This document shows, piece by piece, positions 7,862-17,701 of a stretch of 64,000 nt of DNA. The DNA is from an uncultured Lachnospiraceae bacterium. Its GTDB lineage: Bacteria; Bacillota; Clostridia; Lachnospirales; Lachnospiraceae. A program made the translations under genes and the position numbers. The stretch covers positions 1 to 64,000 of the forward strand of contig CACYNO010000005.1 in the NCBI GenBank assembly GCA_902775895.1, read 5' to 3'. How positions within the stretch are numbered: position 1 is the stretch's first letter; every line of letters starts with the position of its first letter. The notes beneath the pieces are model-generated. The model did not search any database. It worked only from the letters and a program-made list of their open reading frames with translations, and had not been told where the DNA came from.

Positions 7862-10800
7862 ATGCAGGAAGAAAGAAGAAAAAGTGAGATTTCCGTTATT
7901 ATTCCAATGTATAACTGTGAAAAGTTCGTTCCTGAACTTCTTAATACATTTGTAAATCAGAGTTTTAAAGACTTTGAGCTTATCTGTGTGATTGACGGAG
8001 CAACAGATCGTACAGAGGAAATAGTTGCCGCATTTTGTAATACGGATAAACGATTCCAGTATGTAGTACAGGAAAATCTTGGTGCCGGGGAGGCACGTAA
8101 CACCGGTCTTGAAATTGCAAAGGGCAAATATGTCATATGGGTTGATGCCGATGATATGTATTCAGACAAGCTTCTTAGGGAGCTATACCTTGCGGCAGAA
8201 AAGTCTGATGCCGATATTGCCATGTGTCTTGCAGAAATGATAGATTTCAGGCTTGGTACAAAAAAGGATAAACATGGCTTTGATACCGGTGTATTTCCGA
8301 ATGGTGCAGTGATAAAGCCGGAAGACTTGAAAATCTTACGTACATCAATTGATGTAGGTATCCAATATAAAATGTTTAAAAAGTCTTTTGTTGAAAAAAA
8401 CAGACTGCGTTTTTCACACACTTATGTCTCAAACGACTGGTTTTTTGATCATGCTAGCAGGATTTCTGCAGACAGGATAGTTGCTGTCCACAAAAAGCTG
8501 GTGACTTACAGAAAGCATATCAATAAATGTTCCATAACATCAAACCGGGGAAACCATATTGAAGACAGTATCAAAGTTACGAGAGAATTGTGGCAGTGGC
8601 TTAAAGATAATCATCATCTCCCTAAATATAAAGACTATTTTATTTCCGCATTTGACGGGGCTCTCGGGTATAATATCAGATTCGGAGGGAATGCCGGATT
8701 TACAGATGCGATTGTTAAAACCATCAATGAAGATGAGCCGTGGGCAGGTATGGATACGCCACTTCTTATGAAGTCTTTAAGACTAAGCATAGGCGGAGAA
8801 AACAGATTTATAAAAATGTATGAGGATCTGATCAGAGGAACTGTTGCAGACAACGATATTAATAGGGATCGTGATAATGAAGAAAGAGAATTATCGGAAT
8901 ATGTTTCGGCGCTTAGAACTATCAGAAACGTGAAAGAACTGTCAGCCCAAAAGTATGGCCGTTCTTTTAAAGATATGCCGAAAGTGTCTGTTGTAATACC
9001 GGTGTATAATGTTGAAAAATATATTGAAACATGTATAGACAGCCTTAAAAAACAGTCATTGAAGGAAATGGAATTCATTTTTGTGGACGATGGCTCCACG
9101 GATGATTCACTATCTAAAGTTGAATCATTTTCCAAAGAGGATAACCGTGTACGCATTTTTTCCAATGTGATAAATAAGGGGCCCGGGATGTCCAGAAATC
9201 ACGGAATTGATCTTGCGAGAGGTGAGTACATTTCGTTTATGGATTCTGATGATTATGTGGGAACAGACTTTTATGAACGTCTGTATAGGAAAGCCAAGGA
9301 AAACAACGGGCATGATATTGCAAAAGGGGTACGACAAAAAGTATCAGATGCTGGAGAACTGATCGTTTCGGATTGTCACACACTCAACGAAAAAATAAAG
9401 ACAGAACTAAAAAAAGAAAAACCGCTTTGTGTTCTTTTTAGTTTTGAACATCAAACAGCTATATTCAGGCATGGGTTATTTGATGATGGTGACGCAAGAT
9501 ACGGAAATACATTAAAAGCAGAAGATGTCACATTTCTTTTTAAAATATGCAATAAGACAAATGATATTGTATTTGATGAAGATGCCGTTTATTATTATGT
9601 TCAAAGAAGCGGGTCATTATCAATAGATGCATCTTTTTACGTGCATCTTGATGGTTTGAAAGCATTAGATGATGTCGTGAGGTTCATTCGAAAAAAACGA
9701 AAAATCAACCAATATGATTACAAGTATCTGACAGGCAAATTATCATTCAGATATGAGGCATACAAATCAGAAATGAGGAAATATCCCGAGTTAAAGGATA
9801 AATGTGATGAATATTGTAAAGCACTGTTATCGGTCATCAACCTCACTGAAGATCCAAAGATCATATTAGATAGCAATGAGGAATTTAGGCGGTTATCTAT
9901 TATATCATTTGAAACAGGGATGATGTTCAAAAATAAAACAAAAGAATTAGAAAAAAACAACCCCGAAGTGTCTGTAGTTATCCCTATGTATAATTGTGGT
10001 GATTTTGTAAACGGGGTGTTATCAATGTTTGCCAGGCAAAGGTTTACTGATTTTGAAGTAATTTGTGTTATTGATGGCGCAACAGATAATACTGAGAAGT
10101 TGGTAAGCGCGTTTTGTGAAAGTGACCTGCGGTTTCGTTATACTGTCAGGGAAAACGGAGGTCCGGGAGCTGCGAGAAACTCCGGTTTAGATATGGCTGA
10201 GGGTAAATATATCATTTTTTCTGATGCGGATGATGAATATTCTGAAGATTATCTTTTTAAGCTTTATGATATAGCTTTTAAGCATGATGCCCAGATAGCA
10301 ATATGTCGTTTTGCAGAAAAAAACAACATATCAAAGACTGAAACTATTCGGGGATTTGATGAAAAACTCTTTCATGAAAATACAGTATATTCACACGACA
10401 ATATTGAAAACATTTTTGTTTCCATAAAATCAAATTTACAAAATAAATTATTTAATTTAGATTTTGTGAGAGAAAATAAAATACGCTTTCCTGAGACAAG
10501 GGTATCTGAAGATTCGTTTTTTATATATGCGGCTTTGTCTGTAGCAGACCGGATACTTATGATACATGATTCGCTTTCAAATTACAGACTTTTTATAAAC
10601 CCTGACTCTATAACCGGAAAGAGAGCACGTTTTCAGCACGAATCAGTTGATAGTCTCAGATTGTTTTACGGATGGTTAAAGGAACATTCGCTTTTGGATA
10701 TTCATTTGGAAGATTATTTGCGAAAGGTAAATTCTGTATTAACTTGTACCGGGGCATTCGAGGTCACTCCGAGATTTGTTTCAGAGTTTGCTCATATGCT

Positions 10801-11068
10801 TAATAAAGAGGAGCCTTTTTCTTTTATGACTTCGGGAGAGATACTCAACTATCTAAAAGAGGGTTTAACAGCGGAATATGCAGCTCGTAGAGAATGCGAG
10901 ATAAATAATAATTTAGGTCCGAAAATAATAGAGTCTGATGTTGAGTTATCTTTTGAGCTAAAAGCTTTTAAAAACAGGATTCATACTGCCGAATTATTAA
11001 GACAGGTTTCGAAGGACATGTATGGGAGGGATTTTCAAATACCTGAGTCTATACCTTTTGCACAATGA
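7862..11068 (+). CDS. Triple-domain GT2 glycosyltransferase
   Basis: This 1068-residue protein has three GT2 modules. Module 1 starts near residue 9 (SVIIPMYNCEKF, DADD), module 2 near 372 (VSVVIPVYNVEKYI, DDGSTDDS, DSDD) and module 3 near 702 (VSVVIPMYNCGDF, DADD). All three keep the nucleotide-binding and DxD motifs. Module 2 is a different subtype from 1 and 3, with GPGMSRNHG and AEDVTFLF. Modules end in the recurring spacer: KELSAQKYGRSF before module 2 and ELLRQVSKDMYGRDF at the very C-terminus. Several transferase steps on one chain suggest assembly of a fixed oligosaccharide on a lipid or protein acceptor (inference). The ATG at 7862 has AGGAAG upstream. There is no transmembrane segment. 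Confidence 0.85.
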   Translation: MQEERRKSEISVIIPMYNCEKFVPELLNTFVNQSFKDFELICVIDGATDRTEEIVAAFCNTDKRFQYVVQENLGAGEARNTGLEIAKGKYVIWVDADDMYSDKLLRELYLAAEKSDADIAMCLAEMIDFRLGTKKDKHGFDTGVFPNGAVIKPEDLKILRTSIDVGIQYKMFKKSFVEKNRLRFSHTYVSNDWFFDHASRISADRIVAVHKKLVTYRKHINKCSITSNRGNHIEDSIKVTRELWQWLKDNHHLPKYKDYFISAFDGALGYNIRFGGNAGFTDAIVKTINEDEPWAGMDTPLLMKSLRLSIGGENRFIKMYEDLIRGTVADNDINRDRDNEERELSEYVSALRTIRNVKELSAQKYGRSFKDMPKVSVVIPVYNVEKYIETCIDSLKKQSLKEMEFIFVDDGSTDDSLSKVESFSKEDNRVRIFSNVINKGPGMSRNHGIDLARGEYISFMDSDDYVGTDFYERLYRKAKENNGHDIAKGVRQKVSDAGELIVSDCHTLNEKIKTELKKEKPLCVLFSFEHQTAIFRHGLFDDGDARYGNTLKAEDVTFLFKICNKTNDIVFDEDAVYYYVQRSGSLSIDASFYVHLDGLKALDDVVRFIRKKRKINQYDYKYLTGKLSFRYEAYKSEMRKYPELKDKCDEYCKALLSVINLTEDPKIILDSNEEFRRLSIISFETGMMFKNKTKELEKNNPEVSVVIPMYNCGDFVNGVLSMFARQRFTDFEVICVIDGATDNTEKLVSAFCESDLRFRYTVRENGGPGAARNSGLDMAEGKYIIFSDADDEYSEDYLFKLYDIAFKHDAQIAICRFAEKNNISKTETIRGFDEKLFHENTVYSHDNIENIFVSIKSNLQNKLFNLDFVRENKIRFPETRVSEDSFFIYAALSVADRILMIHDSLSNYRLFINPDSITGKRARFQHESVDSLRLFYGWLKEHSLLDIHLEDYLRKVNSVLTCTGAFEVTPRFVSEFAHMLNKEEPFSFMTSGEILNYLKEGLTAEYAARRECEINNNLGPKIIESDVELSFELKAFKNRIHTAELLRQVSKDMYGRDFQIPESIPFAQ

Positions 11069-11129
11069 GAAAAAATTAATTATTACTTAAACATGCTTTT
11101 GGACGAATTTCAAACAATGGAGGAAATTT

Positions 11130-14100
11130 ATGAAGAAAGATAAAATACATACGCCCAGGGTGTCTGTAGTGATCCCCATGTACAACTGCGAAGAGTTTGT
11201 TCAAGGGGTTCTTCGTATGTTTTCAGACCAGAGATTTACTGATTATGAAGTGATCTGCATAGTAGATGGTGCAACAGACGGAACGGAAGAAGAAGTTATA
11301 AAATACTGCGAAACCGATGACAGATTCCGTTATGTAGTGAGGGTAAATGGAGGTGCCGGTGCTGCAAGGAATACAGGAATGAATCTTGCGAAAGGTAAGT
11401 ATATAGTATTTTCAGATGCTGATGATGAATACAGTAAAGATTATCTGCGTAAACTTTATGAAGCAGCTGAAAAAAATGATGCTGAGATAGCTGTATGTGG
11501 TGCCATAACATTTGATTATATGAAAGAAGAGAAAGGCAGGACAATTGGATTTTCAAAAAATAGCCTTCTTGAAGGAAGATTGTATTCTGCAAAAAAAACT
11601 AAACGTTTGATAAGTAAGATCGATGTTCAGATTTCAAACAAAATGATCTTGTTGGATTTTATAAAAAAACATGGACTTAAGTTTTCAGAAACAAGAGCTT
11701 CCAACGATGTATTTTTTTCTATAGCTCTGACAGCTTGTGCTGAAAGGATCGTTGTAATACATGATGATCTTATAAAGATCAGAAGGTTTATCAATCCGCA
11801 TTCTATTTCATCCAGTCGTGGTAAGTATTCTCAAATTGCATTGATGGAGATTCAAAAGCTTTACCACTGGATGCATGAACGTGATCTGCTAAAATATTAT
11901 TTGTCTGATTACTTATATTGGATGGACGGTGCATTAAATTATGAGATGAAAAACAGTGTAAATCCTCTCTTGGCAAAAGAAATGGCACATATCCTTAATT
12001 GTGATGAGCCTTGGATCAAAATTAAAAGCAGTCAGGTAATACAAATATTAACAAACAGTTTAGGAGATAAAGGGGCAGAGCAAATATTAAAGCCGGAACA
12101 GAATACGGATGATGATGAAATAAAGAGACTGCAGAATCGTAATAATATAGTTAAAGAACGTAATGAAAACAGATGTCGTATGCAGGAACTCATAAAAAAA
12201 GAATCTATTGAAATCTATGACAGAGACCTGGATGATCCGGAAAGTATTTCACCTGTTTTTGCCGAATACATAAAAAAAAGAGAAGCTTTATATTCAAATC
12301 AGGATCATTGTGATAGTCTTCGTGAAGTGCAAGTTAATCCTGAGATAACAGTAGTTATTCCTATGTATAACTGTGAAGCCTTTGTTAATGAAGTTTTATC
12401 CATGTTTTCAAAACAAAGTTTTACAGAGTTTGAAGTTATTTGTGTGATTGATGGTGCCACAGATAATACAGAAAATATAGTCAGTGAATTTTGCAAAAAT
12501 GATCCCCGATTCAGATATATTGTCCGTGAAAATGGCGGTCCCGGATCTGCCAGAAATACCGGGCTTTTTATTGCAAAGGGGAGATATATTATTTTTGCTG
12601 ATGCTTATGACGAATATTCTGAAGATTATTTGAAAAAGCTTTATGAAACGGCAATCATGAATAATGCCCAGATTGTAATATGTAAAATGTTTCAGGAGGA
12701 TAACATATTAAATACGAAAACCGTACGAGGGTTTGATGAAAAAAAATTCCATGAAAATATATTATATTCGCACTATTGCATCGACGATCTTTATGAATCC
12801 TTTCAACCATGGGTATACAATAAAATATATAACACGAATTTTATAAAAGATAATGAAATTATTTTTTCCGAAACAAGAGCTTCGGAAGATGCATTCTTTT
12901 TTTATACAGCTTTGTCTGTTGCAGAGAGGATATTTGTTTTAGATGACCCGATTTTGACTTACAGACTTTTTATTAATCCGGGTTCTTTAACCGGAAAAAG
13001 GATATGTTTTCAGCATGAGGCAGTTGAAGTGCTCAGACTTTTTTATCAATGGTTAGTAGAAAGGGATCTTTTCGATATTCACAGGGAAGATTATCTTGGA
13101 AGGGTAAAAAAAGTTCTTGATTATAACGGTGGTTTTGCTGCGTCTCCAAGATATATATCCGAAATTTCACATTTTTTGAATAAAGAAGAACCCTGTGCTT
13201 CAATGACTACGGAAATGCTGCTTTTTTATTTTAAAGATTGTATTGATACAAAAAAAGATTCAGAAATAGTTAAAAAATTCGAAACCTGTATCAGTGATCA
13301 ACTATTGCAGGCCGATCCGGAACTATCGTTCAAATATGAATGCAGCCGAAACAAAATTCATACAGCTGAATTGCTACGGAAAGTTTCAATGGAGCGTTAT
13401 GGGAGAAATTTTGAAAATATACTGAAAGTATCCGTTATTATCCCTGTATTCAATCCGGGTACAGGTATTATTCGTTGTATCGATTCCTTAAGGAATCAGA
13501 CGCTTCATGAAATAGAAATTCTCATAATTGATGACTGCAGTACTGATGATTCTATGGATAAGGTGCGTAAAGTTGCTACTGAAGACAAACGCATACACAT
13601 ATTGAAAAACGAAAAGAACATGGGCCCGGGCTACTCTCGAAACAAAGGAATTGAGATGGCACAAGGTGAATATTTATCTTTTGTAGATCCTGATGATTAC
13701 GTAGCACTTGATTTTCTGAAGTTGTTGTACATGAAGGCGAAAAATGAAAAGACTGATATTGTAAAAGGTTTGACGATATGTGAAAAAAAAGATGGTTCAC
13801 CACTGTGGGAACGTCCCATGGCAAATCAATTTCTTCGTGACAAGCTTGCGAAAGGAGTACCCCTTTATGCAGCTTTTACCAGAGGGCATCAAAACACGAT
13901 TTATCGCAGAAGTTATATCTTGTCGAAAAATGTCAGATATAGCTTGGATTATCGGGCAGAAGATGTTGTTTTTTTGCTACAGTGTTGTTCAAGAACAAAT
14001 AGTATTACTTTTTCTGACGAGGCTTTTTATTATTATTGTGAAAGATATAATTCTATTACTCATAGTACCGGTTCAAAAGAATTAAGGTATTATTTTGATT

Positions 14101-15455
14101 CTTTTCATAAACTTGTAGAATACGCTATGCAATATTTACCGGAAAATGAATACACAAAAGAATACATTCAAACCCTTTTTCTGTCTGCAATAAGAGAATT
14201 ATACAGGTATACCGATATTCAGGAAATGGAGAAAGAAGTAATCTACGGTTTGGCATATCTTCGTGAAGAGTGGAATCGTCTGCCACATCATGATGAATGG
14301 GGTCGGGAGTTCTTCTCTTTATATGCCAATCAAGTATATAACCGTTTATTACCCATGCAACCTTATTTCTCTGCATGGGAGGGAGCCAGGCCGCCTGTTC
14401 GATACGCATTGCTTTTAAAACGATGGGTGGATTTTTACATAGACATGCCACAGGAAAGAAAAGCAGTTTCAAAAGATTTACAAAAACTCATTATAAAATC
14501 TATAGATGCTGTTAGTGATTCAAATAAAGATTACAGCACAGAAGAAAAAAAATATGGAAAAGCCATACTTGTAGAACAGATAAAACGGTTACCATTGGAC
14601 ATGCAATCTAAAATTGAAGATGTGCGTATAAAATACCATGACTGGTTTTATCCAAAAAAACTGCCCAAAACGATCCGGATTGATGCTTCGACACACTGCC
14701 AGTTATGTTGTGCCGGATGCGGTATACAAAAAAATAATGCATTTGGATTGGGAAAGGGATTTTTGAAATTTGAAAACTTTAAACATTTTTTGGATGATAA
14801 TCCACAAATAGAGCGGGTAGAGTTATCGAATAATGGAGAGATTTTTCTCAATCCCGATCTTATAAAAATCATGGAATATTCATATCAAAAAGGCGTGGCG
14901 CTCGAAGCCGATATGGGAACAAATTTTAACACGGTTTCAGATGAGCAGCTGCAGGCATTGGTTGATTATGAATTCAGGTTTATCTCATTTAGCATTGACG
15001 GGGCATCACAGGAAACATATTCACAGTATAGACGGGGAGGGGATTATGACAAAGTGATTGCCAACATAAAAAAATTGATTAATATAAAAACTAAGAAAGG
15101 CAGTCATTATCCTGAAATGAGATGGCAGTTTGTTCCCAATGAGTTTAATGAAGGTGAAATAGAGCAGGCAAAAGGTCTTGCAAAAGAACTGGGAATCCCG
15201 ATATGGTTTAAACTTAATTATCTTGGTAATTATAAGCCATCAAATCCCGAATTGCTAAAGGCTCAAACCGGACTTTCTGAGATAACAAGGGCAGAGTATC
15301 TTGAAAAGTATGAATTGCCTTATCTAAACGAAGACTGTTTGCAAGTTTTTTTGATCCGCAGTTTAACTGGGATGGTATGTTTCTGGGATGCTGCCGTTCC
15401 TGGGAACATGTTTTCAAGCCCAATCTCTTCGAGGATGGACTTGAAGCGTGCATAA
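11130..15455 (+). CDS. Triple GT2 glycosyltransferase fused to radical SAM domain, frameshifted near the 3' end
   Basis: Three GT2 modules begin near residues 10, 404 and 767. The first has DADD, the second reads DAYD at the metal-binding position and may be weakened, and the third has DPDD. A radical SAM domain begins near 1182 with the cluster motif CQLCCAGC (C1190, C1194, C1197), followed by NNGEIFLNPD and the SIDGAS strand typical of SPASM-type enzymes. At 15346-15352 a T7 run breaks the frame, and the encoded last 34 residues are unlike any SPASM tail. Adding one T would restore a 1493-residue protein ending at 15610. GGAGG precedes the ATG at 11130. The GT2 part closely resembles the 5558 and 7862 proteins, implying duplication within the locus. 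Confidence 0.75.
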   Translation: MKKDKIHTPRVSVVIPMYNCEEFVQGVLRMFSDQRFTDYEVICIVDGATDGTEEEVIKYCETDDRFRYVVRVNGGAGAARNTGMNLAKGKYIVFSDADDEYSKDYLRKLYEAAEKNDAEIAVCGAITFDYMKEEKGRTIGFSKNSLLEGRLYSAKKTKRLISKIDVQISNKMILLDFIKKHGLKFSETRASNDVFFSIALTACAERIVVIHDDLIKIRRFINPHSISSSRGKYSQIALMEIQKLYHWMHERDLLKYYLSDYLYWMDGALNYEMKNSVNPLLAKEMAHILNCDEPWIKIKSSQVIQILTNSLGDKGAEQILKPEQNTDDDEIKRLQNRNNIVKERNENRCRMQELIKKESIEIYDRDLDDPESISPVFAEYIKKREALYSNQDHCDSLREVQVNPEITVVIPMYNCEAFVNEVLSMFSKQSFTEFEVICVIDGATDNTENIVSEFCKNDPRFRYIVRENGGPGSARNTGLFIAKGRYIIFADAYDEYSEDYLKKLYETAIMNNAQIVICKMFQEDNILNTKTVRGFDEKKFHENILYSHYCIDDLYESFQPWVYNKIYNTNFIKDNEIIFSETRASEDAFFFYTALSVAERIFVLDDPILTYRLFINPGSLTGKRICFQHEAVEVLRLFYQWLVERDLFDIHREDYLGRVKKVLDYNGGFAASPRYISEISHFLNKEEPCASMTTEMLLFYFKDCIDTKKDSEIVKKFETCISDQLLQADPELSFKYECSRNKIHTAELLRKVSMERYGRNFENILKVSVIIPVFNPGTGIIRCIDSLRNQTLHEIEILIIDDCSTDDSMDKVRKVATEDKRIHILKNEKNMGPGYSRNKGIEMAQGEYLSFVDPDDYVALDFLKLLYMKAKNEKTDIVKGLTICEKKDGSPLWERPMANQFLRDKLAKGVPLYAAFTRGHQNTIYRRSYILSKNVRYSLDYRAEDVVFLLQCCSRTNSITFSDEAFYYYCERYNSITHSTGSKELRYYFDSFHKLVEYAMQYLPENEYTKEYIQTLFLSAIRELYRYTDIQEMEKEVIYGLAYLREEWNRLPHHDEWGREFFSLYANQVYNRLLPMQPYFSAWEGARPPVRYALLLKRWVDFYIDMPQERKAVSKDLQKLIIKSIDAVSDSNKDYSTEEKKYGKAILVEQIKRLPLDMQSKIEDVRIKYHDWFYPKKLPKTIRIDASTHCQLCCAGCGIQKNNAFGLGKGFLKFENFKHFLDDNPQIERVELSNNGEIFLNPDLIKIMEYSYQKGVALEADMGTNFNTVSDEQLQALVDYEFRFISFSIDGASQETYSQYRRGGDYDKVIANIKKLINIKTKKGSHYPEMRWQFVPNEFNEGEIEQAKGLAKELGIPIWFKLNYLGNYKPSNPELLKAQTGLSEITRAEYLEKYELPYLNEDCLQVFLIRSLTGMVCFWDAAVPGNMFSSPISSRMDLKRA

Positions 15456-15610
15456 ATAGCGAGGATGTAAGAAGATTAAAAGAGTTTTTGTTACTCCATG
15501 ATCCGGATCCGGAATATTACAAAGATCTTCCGTGTTGGAATTGTAATCTTTGGAAACAACGACAAATATTTGGTAAAGTGTTAGAGCTTCCGTCACCGGA
15601 TTCCGTATAA
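15353..15610 (+). pseudogene. Out-of-frame SPASM C-terminus of the preceding gene
   Basis: Read from 15353 this frame gives DPQFNWDGMFLGCCRSWEH, then later LPCWNCNLWKQ. WDG, GCC and CxxC patterns are characteristic of SPASM domains, which bind auxiliary 4Fe-4S clusters in radical SAM enzymes. It joins the upstream frame exactly if the T7 tract at 15346-15352 had eight Ts. Polymerase slippage on the T run could make full-length protein; otherwise it is a plain frameshift or an assembly error in a homopolymer. Confidence 0.65.
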
Positions 15611-15635
15611 AAAGTTTTTAAAGGATGTTTTTAAA

Positions 15636-17522
15636 ATGATTATAAAATTGTTTGACGAAAAAAAAATAGAATGCATAGTAGAAAAAGCACAAGGATTACT
15701 TTCTGATTATCGATATTTCTTTATTAATGAAAAAGACGCATTTTATGATCAGTATCCTTCTGCTATTTGGTTTGATGATGAGACTTTTGAATATTACGTA
15801 TGTTGGGGAACTAAAAAGGTTGTTTTAAAGAAAAGTGTTTTTAATCTTGAGAAATTGAACGATCTTCCGTTGCTCTTGAATAATTGTTTTGTAGAAGATA
15901 CGTTTGACTTTCTTACACTTGTTATTCGGGATAGTGAAAAATGTGCAAAAGACAATCATATATATCTGTATTATGATGATCCGGCGGCTTTTTATTTAAT
16001 GTTGTGCCTGAATGACATCGATAAACTGTTACAAACTGAAAAGTATATTTTTTTGCTTGGCAAATCTTCGATAGACGAATATCCCCTGGATTTTAAAGAA
16101 AAATTTGATATTGACTACAGCTCTATGCAACCTGAAATGTTATCCCCTGATGAACTTAACAGGATCTGTTATTTTTTGAAAGGAGGTGCTGCCGGATCCG
16201 ATTTTATATCTCATGTAATAGCAGGATCTGACGACACTATTATAGTGCGTTTATGGGCATTACATAATGGTACTAAATTATTGGGTGAGCGGCTTAATGA
16301 TTCAAAAAAATACCTGGAGATAATTAGTGATACGGATTTCAAATATGAAACAAAAAGGATCATTTCTTTTTTCAGAAAAAATAAAGATATAATATGCTTT
16401 TCCTGGTCCGGCCATCCTAAGGATAAGGATAAATATCCTGGTGCAGATGCTTTTATTGATCTGATTGAAAAAATACTATGTGAAAAATATATAACAGTTG
16501 TGGATATTTTTAAAGCCTATTATATTGTTAAGGATTATTTTTGCAGACCGGAACGAGCATATGAATATCGTATAACTCCGTGTTTGATATTTGAACCGCA
16601 CATTCCTAATCCTGATATTTATGCGGCTATATTTGAATCATTTAAATATAAAGTTCAACTGTCCGGATTTAGAGATCCTTTAAAACGTCTTGCAAGTGTT
16701 TTAAGAAGAAAAGATGGTTCATTATGGGGTTTTAAGAACTCTGTTAAATATTCCGTTTCAAAAAAAACTGATTATAGAGCAATAAAATTTGAGGATTTAA
16801 AACTATATCCTGAAACGATCTGTAAAGACATATGCGAATTTTTAAAAATACGTTATACGGATAATTTGTTAAATGTGGATTATAGTGAATCCTCTTCTTT
16901 TGGTAAAGAACTTATAAAAGGATATGACATAAAACCGGTGGTAAGACCGGTTGATGATGTACTGGGATTATTCGACCAGATGAGATTAAGGTACTATTTT
17001 AAAGAAATTACTGATCATTTTGAATATCCTGTTTTTTTTGAATGTGCGCTTTCAGATAAAAAAGTTGAGGAACTTTTCCGTATTCCTTTTAAGTTCTTCT
17101 ACAATTTTGATTGGGGATTATCAGAAAAGCAGTTCTTGACAATAGTGAATGATAGGGTCCGTCAATTGGATATGGAAAAGATGCCTCTTTACTTTAAAAA
17201 TGAAAGTATTGACTCATATAAGGGTGCCTTGTCCTTTAACAATGAAAATTACATTTACAGTGATGACACCGAAGACATTTTTAAAATCCTTGATGGTTTC
17301 TTAATATATTTTGCTCAAAATCAGGACATGGCGTCTTTTAAAGACAAAGCGGACCTGGATATTATCGAAAGTAATATTCTAAAACTTCTGGCATTATATT
17401 TTGAACGGAAGCAATCCTCTGACGAAGGCGAAATAATGAAACGACAATTGTTTGAAAAGGCTAGTGTGAACATCAAAATTGATAAAGCCCAACGAGAGAT
17501 GTCAGAACAGAATATTGATTGA
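15636..17522 (+). CDS. Sulfotransferase-like protein of the glycan cluster
   Basis: This is a 628-residue soluble protein with no clear relative recognised with certainty. Three patterns are reminiscent of PAPS-dependent sulfotransferases: a Gly-rich GGAAGSDFISH segment near residue 181 (position of the 5'-phosphosulfate loop), FRDPLKRLASVLRR near 345 (the 3'-phosphate-binding RDP...S), and IKFEDLKLYPE followed by a helix near 385. If correct, it would sulfate the glycan or its carrier. The family match is weak and inferred from motif order. It starts at ATG 15636 after AAAGGATG, 25 bases beyond the radical SAM gene's tail, and is probably in the same operon. A weak terminator follows. Confidence 0.5.
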   Translation: MIIKLFDEKKIECIVEKAQGLLSDYRYFFINEKDAFYDQYPSAIWFDDETFEYYVCWGTKKVVLKKSVFNLEKLNDLPLLLNNCFVEDTFDFLTLVIRDSEKCAKDNHIYLYYDDPAAFYLMLCLNDIDKLLQTEKYIFLLGKSSIDEYPLDFKEKFDIDYSSMQPEMLSPDELNRICYFLKGGAAGSDFISHVIAGSDDTIIVRLWALHNGTKLLGERLNDSKKYLEIISDTDFKYETKRIISFFRKNKDIICFSWSGHPKDKDKYPGADAFIDLIEKILCEKYITVVDIFKAYYIVKDYFCRPERAYEYRITPCLIFEPHIPNPDIYAAIFESFKYKVQLSGFRDPLKRLASVLRRKDGSLWGFKNSVKYSVSKKTDYRAIKFEDLKLYPETICKDICEFLKIRYTDNLLNVDYSESSSFGKELIKGYDIKPVVRPVDDVLGLFDQMRLRYYFKEITDHFEYPVFFECALSDKKVEELFRIPFKFFYNFDWGLSEKQFLTIVNDRVRQLDMEKMPLYFKNESIDSYKGALSFNNENYIYSDDTEDIFKILDGFLIYFAQNQDMASFKDKADLDIIESNILKLLALYFERKQSSDEGEIMKRQLFEKASVNIKIDKAQREMSEQNID

Positions 17523-17596
17523 TATTGTGTTGTTACACTGCTTCAACCAAACTCTGGGTACGGATTAACTGTATCAAATACAGGCTGACCGCTAAA

Positions 17597-17620
17597 AAGA
17601 CAGCCGTGGTCTTCTTTTTT
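17597..17620 (+). terminator. Weak intrinsic terminator after the sulfotransferase-like gene
   Basis: AAGAC (17597-17601) pairs with GTCTT (17609-17613) and is followed by CTTTTTT. The stem is short, but the position 75 bases after the stop codon and the T tract suit termination of the first glycosyltransferase operon. I see nothing else in 17523-17700. Confidence 0.4.
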
Positions 17621-17701
17621 GGTTAAAGACTTGTCGCACGCAGATAAGCATATGTGTTACGATGCGGCAAATTCCGAATACAATTCGCAAAAAGTCAAAG
17701 G

